Shown piece after piece: positions 9,388-18,345 of a stretch of DNA of 64,000 bases. The DNA comes from CBDFHB01 sp965250115. Lineage in GTDB: Bacteria; Acidobacteriota; Vicinamibacteria; Marinacidobacterales; SMYC01. The notes below the pieces were generated by a model that was given only the letters and a program-made list of their open reading frames with translations, ran no database searches and was not told where the DNA came from. The DNA lies in the NCBI GenBank assembly GCA_965250115.1, contig CBDFNJ010000002.1, forward strand, positions 682,001 to 746,000. The letters run 5' to 3'. Every line of letters begins with the position of its first letter. The stretch's first letter is position 1. Both the position numbers and the translations under genes were made by a program.

Positions 9388-10845
9388 CTAGAAGGCAAAT
9401 CTCAGCCGCCATAGGAGCAGGTAGTCATCGACTTCGTGACCCCCGATGTTCCGCTGGTACTCGATCAAAGCCTTCACATTCGCTCGGACGAGAGCTGTTC
9501 CGTTTACGGTGACGCGCTCGAAGCTCTCGCTGTCGTGCTCCGATGGGTCCAGCCTCTCGTAACGGAAAGCTCCGTGCAACCACGGTAAGAAGACGTAGTC
9601 GAGCTCGGTAAACCATCCTTTGTAGTTGAAGCCCTCTTCGTCATGGAGCTCGAATGGCTGACTTACAGAAATTGTTTCGTAAATGGCGAGTGTATCTCGG
9701 CCGCGGGCGAACCCAGCGATCAGATTCAAGTCTCTCCAGTAGATGTTGACGTCGAAGCCGGCACGGTAAAAGTCCTTGTTCTCGACGAAGAGACCACTGT
9801 TCTCATCGGTGCCGCGGAACAGGATGCCTTCTCCGTCGCCGCGATAACCGAACGCGCCGACCCGCAAAGATGTCTCGCGCCAGTTCTTCGAGGACTCGAC
9901 GTAGTCCTCGCCGTCGAGTGAAAGCCCTCCGAACTTGTACCCCACACGCCCGAAGAAATCCTTGGAGCGGTTCGCGTCCGCCGTCTCTTCGCCGGGTCCC
10001 ATGCCGTTCGAGATGCCTACCGAGTAATCGAGCCGGCTCTTGACGATCCCATAGACTTCGATGCCGTCTACTCCCGCCGGCAAGGCAATGCCGTCGCCGC
10101 CGCCCCCATGGCCTCCCCCGTGCCCGAAACCGGCTACCTCATCGCTCCCGTGAAAACCGATGGGGTTGAACCCCAACATGGAAGCGGGAGCGCTCTCGGT
10201 AAGAAGATAGCCGTGACTGAACTGCTGAGTCATCTCGGGCGTGAGCCGGCCGAGCTTCGCGTTGAACGCGGTTCCCGATCCGAAGGGGCCGTTGAAGCGC
10301 AACTCGGCATGCTCGATTCCGACGTTGACCTCGGTCTGGCCATGCTCGGTCCCGAACTTGAAGCCCACGGCGGTGAGAAACGACATGGTCTCCCCAAAGG
10401 TGCCTCCGGCGAGAAGCTCGACGGACTCAGGGAAGCGAAAGTCATGCCCGGTTTCGTCCGGAAAATCGCTGATCTGATCGTCGACTTCTTCCTCTTCTTC
10501 CGCGACTTGGAGAGTGACGCCGGTGAGCTGAACGTCGACGGAGAGCGGCACGGTGCCGGGAATGTCCGAAGGCCAAACGGCGTCGGGCCAGACGCGCTTG
10601 TACGCATCCACACCGAGCGGGACCGGCACTTCTTTGACCAAGTCTTCCGTTTCTCCCGGCATACGGTAGCCCCGGAGACGGTACGCATTGCCGAAGGGAT
10701 TCAACTTTGGATAGGCGATGTGACACGTTTGACAGCTCGTCTGGTGCTTCCGTGCGAAGGCTGGAATAGCCCAGGCGTCCGTACCGACAAGCACGGTAAA
10801 GAGCGCAGCGATCAGCGCTCCCGATACGAGGCTTCTCTTACCCAT
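9388..10845 (-). CDS. Outer-membrane barrel-like protein with N-terminal single c-type heme motif
   Basis: A protein of about 485 residues. I chose the ATG at 10845 (GGAAG about 8 nt upstream) over the in-frame 10902, because it places the signal peptide MGKRSLVSGALIAALFTV first, cleaved after AWA. Just behind the signal is a heme-binding CQTCH in the context HIAYPKLNPFG. The rest alternates short beta strands and ends LLLWRLRFAF, an aromatic C-terminus expected of an outer-membrane beta barrel. A Gly/His-rich insert (GHGGGHGGGG) sits mid-protein. Such proteins are usually annotated as cytochrome c domain proteins of unknown role; electron transfer at the outer membrane is my inference. It is the first gene after the sigma-54 regulator and has its own candidate sigma-54 promoter. 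Confidence 0.75.
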   Translation of the reverse strand: MGKRSLVSGALIAALFTVLVGTDAWAIPAFARKHQTSCQTCHIAYPKLNPFGNAYRLRGYRMPGETEDLVKEVPVPLGVDAYKRVWPDAVWPSDIPGTVPLSVDVQLTGVTLQVAEEEEEVDDQISDFPDETGHDFRFPESVELLAGGTFGETMSFLTAVGFKFGTEHGQTEVNVGIEHAELRFNGPFGSGTAFNAKLGRLTPEMTQQFSHGYLLTESAPASMLGFNPIGFHGSDEVAGFGHGGGHGGGGDGIALPAGVDGIEVYGIVKSRLDYSVGISNGMGPGEETADANRSKDFFGRVGYKFGGLSLDGEDYVESSKNWRETSLRVGAFGYRGDGEGILFRGTDENSGLFVENKDFYRAGFDVNIYWRDLNLIAGFARGRDTLAIYETISVSQPFELHDEEGFNYKGWFTELDYVFLPWLHGAFRYERLDPSEHDSESFERVTVNGTALVRANVKALIEYQRNIGGHEVDDYLLLWRLRFAF

Positions 10846-10936
10846 CTTGCTCACTTCCTTGTTCCTGCCCGCGGGATGATATTTCCGAGAGGGTGCGGGC
10901 AATCACCCTCCGGATGACATCCAATCCTATTACAAA

Positions 10937-10952
10937 TACAAGTACGATGCCA
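10937..10952 (-). promoter_or_regulatory. Candidate sigma-54 (-24/-12) promoter
   Basis: On the minus strand the site reads TGGCATCGTACTTGTA, against the consensus TGGCACGnnnnTTGCW. The -24 GG and the spacing are right, but the -12 GC is GT. It lies about 90 bp upstream of the start at 10845 and downstream of an NtrC-type regulator gene, which makes it more credible than the match alone. Confidence 0.45.
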
Positions 10953-11047
10953 CATGAACTCGGGAGAGGAACTTATCCTGTAAGACGCTGAAAAAAAGTG
11001 TGTTGGCTGGACCTCTCAAGACTCAAGCGGGCCAGCCGTCATATGTC

Positions 11048-11100
11048 CTCTCTTGCGCAAATGAGAGAATTTGTGTTTTTAGTCTTGCAGCCCTGCAAGA
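11048..11100. promoter_or_regulatory. Two palindromes, candidate enhancer sites for the NtrC-type regulator
   Basis: Site one (11083-11100) is TCTTGCAG-CC-CTGCAAGA, a perfect 8-bp inverted repeat. Site two (11048-11067) is CTCTC TTGCGCAAAT GAGAG, with TTGCGCAA at its centre. Both share TTGC/GCAA half sites and lie about 100-160 bp upstream of the candidate sigma-54 promoter, the usual distance for enhancer-binding proteins. No T-run follows them on the minus strand, so they are unlikely to be terminators of the regulator gene. Confidence 0.45.
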
Positions 11101-11122
11101 TCTCCTGGCAGAAGAATGGCCG

Positions 11123-12466
11123 CTAGGCCTCGAGCTCTTTGAGCCTCCGGTAGAGAGTCGATGGATCGATGCCGAGCAAGCGCGCCGCCTGCTCGCGGTT
11201 TCCGTTCGTCTGAACGAGCACCCGGCGGATGTGCTCGAGTTCGAACGTTCGCACGGCGGTCCGAAGATCGGACGAGGGCCCCGCGCCATCCAGCTTGCTC
11301 GTGAGCTCCGCCGGCAAATCGGCAACACCGAGGCGCTCGCCCTCGGTGAGAATCATGGCCCGTTCCAGTACATTCTCCAGCTCGCGCACGTTGCCCCGCC
11401 AAGGTGCCGCGATCAGGAGTTTCATTGCTTCAGGTTCGACGCCCCGGATGCGACGGTTGAGTCGCGTCGCCAGCCGGCTCAGGATGGGCTCGACGAGGAG
11501 CGGCACATCCTCGAAGCGCTCACGCAAGGGGGGGAGGTGGATCTCGATCACTCGGATTCGATAGTAGAGGTCTTCGCGGAAGCGTCCCTCCTCCACCTCT
11601 TCTTCCAGATTTCGATTCGTGGACGCAACGAGGCGGCCGGTGTAGCTTACCGGCCGCGTACCTCCGACTGGTAGGAACTCCTTCCTCTCGATTGCCCTGA
11701 GGAGCTTCGCTTGGAGCGACGTTGGAAGCTCGGCGATCTCATCGAGGAATAGTGTCCCGTCTCCGGCGAGCTGGAACAGACCCGGTTTATCTTTCATCGC
11801 GCCGGTGAAGGCACCGCGAACGTGGCCGAAGAGCTCGCTCTCGATGAGCTCATGTGGCAAGGCGGCACAATCGATCGCCATGAATGGAGCGTCGTCCGCT
11901 TTCGAAGACTCGTGGAGGAGACGCGCTACGAGCTCCTTGCCGGTGCCGCTCTCGCCAGTGATCAGCACGGAGCTACCGGTCGGCGCGACTTTCTCGATAA
12001 TCTCTCGAAGCTCGACGATAGCCGCGGACTGGCCGACGAGCTGGGAGCCCGTGCTCACGTCACGCAACGCTCGCCTGAGATACACGACCTCGTCCCGGAG
12101 TCGGCGATGGCTCAGGCAACGTTCGATCTTGCCCAGCACGTCATCCGGTACCACCGGCTTGAGGAGATAGTCTGCGGCACCTGCGCGGAAGGCCTGGACC
12201 GCGGTCTCCAGAGTTCCGTAAGCCGTGACCACGAGCACGGAACTGGGCGAGCATTGTTGTGAAAGCCGCTCGACCACTTCGAGGCCGGAGATGCCTGGCA
12301 TTATGAGGTCACAGAGGACGACATCGAAGCACTCGGCTTTGGCCAGTCGGAGACCGTTCTCACCGTTGTCCGCGGTCTCGCAGCTATAGCCCTGTTGACG
12401 AAGGAGGCTCGCGAGATCCTCTCGGAACAGATCCTCGTCGTCGATAATGAGGATCTGACCGCTCAT
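11123..12466 (-). CDS. Sigma-54-dependent response regulator (NtrC/AtoC type)
   Basis: A 447-residue protein with the three standard domains. The receiver (1-120) has IDDED, the phospho-acceptor Asp in VVLCDLIMPG and the switch Lys in YLLKPV. The AAA+ domain (about 145-380) has Walker A GESGTGKE, the sigma-54 contact loop GAFTGA and Walker B GTLFLDEIAEL. The C-terminal Fis-type helix-turn-helix (about 400-447) ends LGIDPSTLYRRLKELE. Phosphorylated by its kinase, it should activate sigma-54 promoters by ATP-driven opening. Its start overlaps the kinase stop by 4 bp. The redox genes immediately downstream, with a sigma-54-like promoter, are the obvious targets. Confidence 0.95.
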   Translation of the reverse strand: MSGQILIIDDEDLFREDLASLLRQQGYSCETADNGENGLRLAKAECFDVVLCDLIMPGISGLEVVERLSQQCSPSSVLVVTAYGTLETAVQAFRAGAADYLLKPVVPDDVLGKIERCLSHRRLRDEVVYLRRALRDVSTGSQLVGQSAAIVELREIIEKVAPTGSSVLITGESGTGKELVARLLHESSKADDAPFMAIDCAALPHELIESELFGHVRGAFTGAMKDKPGLFQLAGDGTLFLDEIAELPTSLQAKLLRAIERKEFLPVGGTRPVSYTGRLVASTNRNLEEEVEEGRFREDLYYRIRVIEIHLPPLRERFEDVPLLVEPILSRLATRLNRRIRGVEPEAMKLLIAAPWRGNVRELENVLERAMILTEGERLGVADLPAELTSKLDGAGPSSDLRTAVRTFELEHIRRVLVQTNGNREQAARLLGIDPSTLYRRLKELEA

Positions 12467-14505
12467 CGGCCGTCTGCCTCTCGCGAATCCGAATCTTTGG
12501 TCGTCGCGTCCGCTGCCGGGAGGAGCACGGTGAAGCGCGAGCCCTTGCCGGGCTCACTCTGGACCTCGATGCGGCCTCCGTGGGCATGCACGAGGCTCTG
12601 TGAAATCGCCAGACCGATGCCGATGCCTAGGGGCTTCGTCGTGGCGAATGCTTCGAATAAACGGTCCTCCATCGACGATGCGATACCCTCACCGAAGTCC
12701 TCGACCTCCACAGCAACTTCCCCATTGCTGGCGAAGGCACGCACGGTCACCTGCCCACCTTTTCTGGTCGCCTCCGCGGCGTTGATCAAGAGGTTCAGAT
12801 AAGCCTGAAGGATTTGATCTCGCACGGCGTTCACTAACAAACAGGAGCTTGACGGCCGCCACTCGAAGTGCGTCTTCGCCGCGCGCGGATCCAGCCTGAT
12901 CACACTCAAGGCCTCGTCGACCGCCGCCGTCACGTCCCAGGTAGTGCGTGCCTGTGCGGGCGCTTTCGAAAACTGCGACACCGTATGTACGATCCGACCG
13001 ATCCGTGAAAGCTGTCCGCGCAGAACGCCGACGCTCTCCCGCAGAAACTCCGGATCGTCGCTGCGTTCCATCCGCGACAGGCGGCTCGAGAGCGAAGCAA
13101 GGGGGTTATTGATCTCGTGGGCAACGGCGGCGGCCATCTTGCCCAGGTCAGACAACTTGCCGGCATGCACCGCCTTGGCCTCGAGCGCCTTTTGTGCGGT
13201 CATGTCCTGGACGAGCTTAACGACCTGTCGCACCCGTCCATCCGAGTCGAGGACCGGCCAGGTGGTGTGACGGAGGTGACGCACCTTTCCGGGCGAGAGC
13301 TCGACGACTCTTTCCGTCTCCATCGGGCTTCCACTTCGGGCGGTCTCGGCAACGAGACTGCCGCAGCCGTTCCCCTCTTCGGAGGCATCACAGGCTTCTC
13401 CGATGGCCGACGGGTTGAGGTCGAGCCATTCAGCGGCCCGACCGCTGTACCACCGGAGAGTGAGGTCGGGGTCGATGAGCACCACGCCGATCCCGGCCGA
13501 GTGGATCACGCCTTCGAGGCGTCGCCGCTCGAGCGCCTCGGTCCGCACCGCTTCTTCGAGCTCGTCTTCGCTGCGCCGGAGCCGGTCGGCAATGATGGTC
13601 GTGAGGTAAGCCACCAGGTTGAGGGTGGCGAGGAACGGAATCATCCGCCTCAATACGAAGACCGGATCGAGAGACGCGTGGAGCATCCCCTCCTCGGCGT
13701 GGGCGTGCTCCCCTTCTGCGTGACTGTGAGGGAACACCGAAATGGTCACGTGGGGAACGAGTCGAAAATATTCGGCAGCGGCGAGAAAGCACGTCAGCGT
13801 ACAAGCAACAGTGGTGACAAAGAGCGCTTTTCGCCGGGGGAGAAAAATCCCGGCGATGATCACGTGGAGGATGTAAACCTGATAGAAGGGGTTCTCGATC
13901 CCGCCGGACGCATTGAGCCAGCCCGTTAGGACCAGTAGATCCACCGAGGCTTGGAGCACGATCTCCTTTTCCAGATCTTGAGCCCATCGCAGCCGTCGGG
14001 CAAACCAGATGTTCGCCCCTATCAGGGCGACCCACCAGGCGAGAAGAGAGGGGAGTGCGGCATGGGGTAGAATCTCCGAAAGGAAGACGGCGATGAAGAT
14101 GAGGGCGAGGCTTACTGCAGCGGCGACCCACCTCATCTGCACGAACCACTGAGCATGGCGACGTACACGGTCGCCGCGCGCGGGAAGAGAAAGGGCATCC
14201 GACGTCTGCGGGAAAGTGGGCTCACGACGAGCGCCGAGGAACCAAACGACCAAAATGGCCACGGCGAGCGAGGCCAGAAGGCTCTGCACCAGCTGGGAGA
14301 GATGCAAATCTGGCGCGGAATCGAGAACGGCAGGGTCGAAGAAAAGATAGGAAGCGACGCCCAGCAACAACCCCGCCAGAGCGATGGGGAGAGCGGCTTT
14401 GAGATAGCCGCGGCGGCCGGAGACGTGGCCCGACCTGTCGGGTTCCCGGTGGTCGAAGTCGTTCACCCGGCGGATTTCGTCTTGCTGCGGTTGCACGCGG
14501 GCCAC
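12463..14505 (-). CDS. Membrane PAS sensor histidine kinase
   Basis: A 680-residue kinase with several hydrophobic segments in its first 300 residues (for example around 35-55, 70-90, 125-150 and 205-235), then a PAS domain (about 340-450). The dimerisation/H-box is VAHEINNPLASL, followed by an HATPase domain with DQILQAYLNLLINA (N box), VEDFGEGI (G1) and LGIGIGLAIS (G2). It begins at a GTG with a weak ribosome site. A His-rich loop (PHSHAEGEHAHAEEG) lies between membrane segments and could sense a metal; that is inference. It overlaps the sigma-54 regulator by 4 bp, so the two form one two-component system. Confidence 0.92.
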   Translation of the reverse strand: MARVQPQQDEIRRVNDFDHREPDRSGHVSGRRGYLKAALPIALAGLLLGVASYLFFDPAVLDSAPDLHLSQLVQSLLASLAVAILVVWFLGARREPTFPQTSDALSLPARGDRVRRHAQWFVQMRWVAAAVSLALIFIAVFLSEILPHAALPSLLAWWVALIGANIWFARRLRWAQDLEKEIVLQASVDLLVLTGWLNASGGIENPFYQVYILHVIIAGIFLPRRKALFVTTVACTLTCFLAAAEYFRLVPHVTISVFPHSHAEGEHAHAEEGMLHASLDPVFVLRRMIPFLATLNLVAYLTTIIADRLRRSEDELEEAVRTEALERRRLEGVIHSAGIGVVLIDPDLTLRWYSGRAAEWLDLNPSAIGEACDASEEGNGCGSLVAETARSGSPMETERVVELSPGKVRHLRHTTWPVLDSDGRVRQVVKLVQDMTAQKALEAKAVHAGKLSDLGKMAAAVAHEINNPLASLSSRLSRMERSDDPEFLRESVGVLRGQLSRIGRIVHTVSQFSKAPAQARTTWDVTAAVDEALSVIRLDPRAAKTHFEWRPSSSCLLVNAVRDQILQAYLNLLINAAEATRKGGQVTVRAFASNGEVAVEVEDFGEGIASSMEDRLFEAFATTKPLGIGIGLAISQSLVHAHGGRIEVQSEPGKGSRFTVLLPAADATTKDSDSREADGR

Positions 14506-14516
14506 TCGACGAGATG

Positions 14517-14546
14517 ATATCAGGAATCAGCGCAAGAATCTGATAT
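14517..14546. promoter_or_regulatory. Inverted repeat in the divergent intergenic region
   Basis: ATATCAG at 14517-14523 and CTGATAT at 14540-14546 form a perfect 7-bp inverted repeat with a 16-bp spacer, between the divergent kinase and spermidine-synthase-like genes. It is a reasonable operator for a dimeric repressor or activator. It ends before the start codon I prefer at 14569. Confidence 0.4.
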
Positions 14547-14568
14547 GCAACTCGAAGGTGGACGTCCC

Positions 14569-17304
14569 ATGGGCAAAGAGCACGCCGAGATGGAGAGCTT
14601 GCCCCGAGTGGCAGCGACCGTCGAGCTCGCGCGCTTCCACGTCGGATCCACTCTCGTCCTGTTCTTCGCCTCCGGTTTTGCGGGTCTCGTGTACGAAGTC
14701 CTGTGGATGAAGGAGCTCGGACTCCTCTTCGGCAACACGTCCCAGGCCGCGGCCACCACCTTGGCCGCGTTCTTCCTCGGCCTCGTTGCCGGAGCGCGCT
14801 TCTGGGGAAGGCGCGCCGGTGGCCTAAGCAAACCGCTCGCGGCCTACGCGCTTCTGGAAGCCGGGGTGAGCCTGAGCGCGCTGGCGTACTTTCTCCTGCT
14901 CGATCTGTATCACGCCGTGTATGCGCCGCTGTTTCAGGCCTTGGGGGATCAGCCGGCTCTCTTCTTGGCGGTGAAGTTTCTATTGGCGATGGTCGTACTG
15001 TTTCCGCCGTCTTTCTTCATGGGCGGAACGCTGCCCATGATGAGCCAACACCTCGTCCGGAGTCCGGAAACGCTCGGCCGGATGGCGTCGGTCCTCTATG
15101 CCGTCAATACTTTGGGTGCCGCTTTCGGCGCCTTCGCGGCCGGTTTCGTTTTGCCCCGCGAGCTGGGTTTCGCGAGATCCTATGTCGTCGCCATGGCAGT
15201 GACGGCCGCCGTCGCCGTTCTCGCTTGGGCTCTGAGCTCAACGACGGCCGCCACCGAAAGCGCTCCACCGGAGCGAGCGGTGGACGCCGAAGAGATCGTC
15301 TCGGATTTGTCCCGAGAGGGCATTCGGGCGCTGGCGTTTTTCTCCGGATTTGCCGCCTTGAGCCTCGAAGTGCTCTGGACACGGATGTTCGCCCAGGTGT
15401 TCCAGAACTCGGTGTACACCTTTTCGACGATCCTGGTGACCTTTCTTCTCGCCCTTGCGCTCGGAGCGGCCTTGGCGAGCTGGCTCATTCGACGAGGTCG
15501 GGAGCCGATCTTTCTACTCTTCGCTATTCTGACTGCCTCCGCGCTTCTCGTCGCCACAACGCCCTTCGTTTTCAACTGGATGACGAACGGGCTGGAGTAT
15601 TTCGGGGGAGGGTCGAGCTTTGGCGGCTACATCATCGGCTCGTTCTGGTGCGCCGCTTCCGTGATGCTGGTCCCCGGTATTCTTCTCGGAACCCTCTTTC
15701 CCTACCTGCTGCGCTTGGCCGAGCCCTTTTCGAGAGATGCCGGGCGGACCGTGGGCGACCTCGCGGCGATCAATACGGTAGGCGCCGTCGTTGGATCACT
15801 CGTGGCCGGCTTCGTCCTCTTGGATCTCTTTGGTCTCTGGGCGAGCATCCGACTCGTGGCGGCTGCTTACTTCTGCGCGGCCCTTCTCGTGGCACACAAG
15901 GTGGAGATCGAAAGGAAGCTCGTCCGGACCGTTCCTCTCGGTGGTCTCTTGCTTCTCGTGTCCTTTCTCGATCCTTCACGGCTGCCGATCGTGAAGGTCG
16001 ATCCGCTCGAGAAGGGGGAGAGCATTCTCGAGGTCTGGGAGGGGAGTGCCGGAATCATCTCCGTCATCCGGCAGCCCGCATCCATCGCCATCAAGATGGA
16101 CAACGACTACTCGCTCGGCGGCAGCGGCGCGTCGGTGTACGAAGAGGGGCAGACGCACCTTCCCTTGCTCCTCCACCCCCAACCCGATTCCATTTTCTTT
16201 CTCGGTATGGGAACGGGCATTACTGCAGGGGCCGCCCTCGTACATCCAGTCGAGCGTGTCGTGGTCAGCGAGCTCGGGGCCGACGTCGTCGAGGCGGCGC
16301 GCACGTATTTCGAGCCCTATGTGCACGGGCTTTTCGAGGACCCGAGGGCCCGTGTGGTGGCGGAGGACGGCCGCAACTATCTGTTGGGGACGTCGGAGCG
16401 GTTCGACGTCATCGTGGCCGACCTGTTCATGCCGTGGAAGGCGGGCGTTGGCAGCCTGTACAGCTTGGAGCACTACGAGGTCGCGCGAGACCGGCTGAAG
16501 GATGGAGGACTCTATGTGCAGTGGCTTCCGCTCTACCAAATGTCCCGGGAGGAGCTCGGGGTGGTCGCCCGCACGATGTGTGAAGTTTTTCCGCTGGTGA
16601 CTCTTTGGCGCGGAACCATCGCTCCCGGCTGGGAGACGGTCGCGCTCGTGGGCCATCGGGATGCCGCACCGCTCGACCGCGACGCCATCGAGCGCCGATT
16701 GGCAGAATCTGGCAACATCGCACTCGAGGCGCAGCGCGTCGACTCCGGAGACGGTACCGATGCCGACGTTGCTCGCTTTGCCTTCCGCGACGTCCTGCTA
16801 CAGTACTCGGGAAACCTCAGCGCAGCGGAAAAGCTTTTTCGAGCCTACCCGGTGAATACGGACGACCGTCCTTTCATCGAGTACAACGCCCCGGTCACGC
16901 ATCGGCGGGGTCGGGCCAACGAGACTTCGTGGCTCGTTGGGAAGGAGCTCGTCGAGCTTCTCGCCGAGCTTTGGATCGCCGCGCCGCCGGAGAACGACCC
17001 GTACCTGCGCGAGATGTCACCTACGGAGCTCGGCCACGTGCGAGCTGGCCTCAGCCTCCATGTCGCCCAGGTGCTCGATCATGCGGGCGATGGCGGTGGA
17101 GCGTTCCGCGCGTTGGAAGAGTTCAACCGCCTTTATGCCACTGGAGATGCTACCAGCGGTGCGGGCGAGCTCGAGCAGAACAGAGACGAGCTCCAGGAGC
17201 TGATCCAAGGATACGAGGAGAGGGTTCGTGCCTTGCGCGAGCACCTTGATGAGCTCGACGAGGGCACTGCGCGAACCCCCGAGCAAACTCAGCAGGAACA
17301 TTGA
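14569..17304 (+). CDS. Fused MFS-like transporter / spermidine-synthase-domain protein (copy A, intact)
   Basis: About 911 residues. I prefer the ATG at 14569, with AAGGTGG upstream, to the in-frame ATG at 14545, which has no ribosome site. The N-terminal half is a multi-pass membrane domain (FFASGFAGLVYEVLW, AATTLAAFFLGLVAG, NTLGAAFGAFAAGFVLP and others). The C-terminal half is a Rossmann methyltransferase-like spermidine synthase domain with FFLGMGTGIT (SAM/dcSAM loop), VVVSELGADVVEAA and FDVIVADLF. These fusions are widespread but functionally uncharacterised, and aminopropyl transfer is not established for them. The stop overlaps the next gene. A partial second copy lies at 26385-27419. 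Confidence 0.88.
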   Translation: MGKEHAEMESLPRVAATVELARFHVGSTLVLFFASGFAGLVYEVLWMKELGLLFGNTSQAAATTLAAFFLGLVAGARFWGRRAGGLSKPLAAYALLEAGVSLSALAYFLLLDLYHAVYAPLFQALGDQPALFLAVKFLLAMVVLFPPSFFMGGTLPMMSQHLVRSPETLGRMASVLYAVNTLGAAFGAFAAGFVLPRELGFARSYVVAMAVTAAVAVLAWALSSTTAATESAPPERAVDAEEIVSDLSREGIRALAFFSGFAALSLEVLWTRMFAQVFQNSVYTFSTILVTFLLALALGAALASWLIRRGREPIFLLFAILTASALLVATTPFVFNWMTNGLEYFGGGSSFGGYIIGSFWCAASVMLVPGILLGTLFPYLLRLAEPFSRDAGRTVGDLAAINTVGAVVGSLVAGFVLLDLFGLWASIRLVAAAYFCAALLVAHKVEIERKLVRTVPLGGLLLLVSFLDPSRLPIVKVDPLEKGESILEVWEGSAGIISVIRQPASIAIKMDNDYSLGGSGASVYEEGQTHLPLLLHPQPDSIFFLGMGTGITAGAALVHPVERVVVSELGADVVEAARTYFEPYVHGLFEDPRARVVAEDGRNYLLGTSERFDVIVADLFMPWKAGVGSLYSLEHYEVARDRLKDGGLYVQWLPLYQMSREELGVVARTMCEVFPLVTLWRGTIAPGWETVALVGHRDAAPLDRDAIERRLAESGNIALEAQRVDSGDGTDADVARFAFRDVLLQYSGNLSAAEKLFRAYPVNTDDRPFIEYNAPVTHRRGRANETSWLVGKELVELLAELWIAAPPENDPYLREMSPTELGHVRAGLSLHVAQVLDHAGDGGGAFRALEEFNRLYATGDATSGAGELEQNRDELQELIQGYEERVRALREHLDELDEGTARTPEQTQQEH

Positions 17305-18337
17305 GCCGTCGCCGTACGACGTCCGAGAAATCGCGCTCGAGAGCCGTCAAAGCTAGCGACGACGGAACCAGCCCGCTTGCTGCCATGACTGTGCTTCCAG
17401 AGCCGGCGTTTCGTATTCTCGAGCTCGTCGTTTACTTCCTGCTCGCTCTCATCATTACTTGGCCTGTAGCGCGGCACATCGCCAGCGGAATCCCGATGGG
17501 CACGGAAACGGTTGCCACCGTTCCTCTATTCAACCTTTGGACGCTTTGGTGGAACGCAGACCGCCTCGGAGCCCTGCATCAAGGCTACTGGGACGCGCAG
17601 ATCTTCTATCCGCTCGAGGGCGTCTTCGCGTTCTCCGAGCCTCAGCCCCTGACCGGCTTCGTTGCGGCTTTCGTTTCCAGTCCAACGGGCTCCCATGTGC
17701 TCGCCTACAACGCCGTGGTGCTAGCGGCGCTGACGCTGAACGGCTGGATGGCATGCCAGCTACTGCGTGCCGTCCGAATGAGTTGGTTGGCCGCTCTCAC
17801 CGGTGGAGCGATGGTCTCATGTCTGCCCTTCATCCAGCAGGAGCTCGGGGTGCTGCAACTCGTGTCTCTTGGAGGTGTCCTCGCGACGCTTCACGCGATC
17901 GTGCGCATCGCCGAAAGACCGAGCCTGCGCCGAGGCGTGGCCCTCGCCGTGGCTTTCGCGGCGACGAGCTTGATGTGTGGATACTACGCGTTGTCTCTCA
18001 GTGTCCTCGTTCTTCTCGGTGGTGGCTGGCTCCTGGCCGATCGACTGAAGGAATGGGAGACGTGGAAAGCGCTGGGTGTAGCACTTTTCGTGGGGCTCGC
18101 CATCCTCGTGCCCGTCACTGGTCAGCAGCTTCGGATCGCGGAACGTTACGAGCTCGAGCGTTCGGCTTCCACGGCAAGCAGGTTCTCGGCTTCCTGGGAG
18201 CACTATGGTCAGACACCCTGGCCTCAGCTCGTGCCCGCGCCCGGAGTCGATACCGCGAAGCGACCGGGAGAACGTGCCTTTTGGCCCGGCACGGTGAAAG
18301 TCTGTCTCGCCCTCGCCGGCATCGTCTGGGGACTCGG

Positions 18338-18345
18338 CTGGGGTC
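18338..18345. repeat. Target-site duplication, left copy (CTGGGGTC)
   Basis: The 8-bp sequence CTGGGGTC is repeated at 19714-19721, flanking the IS256 element exactly outside its inverted repeats. Confidence 0.9.

Noticed and set aside
10108..10917. Plus-strand frame of 269 codons opposite the heme-tagged outer-membrane protein
   Set aside because: No recognisable features, while the minus strand has a signal peptide, CXXCH and a barrel terminus.
11083..11100. The 8-bp palindrome after the response regulator as a rho-independent terminator
   Set aside because: No T-run follows it on the minus strand; operator or enhancer site is more likely.
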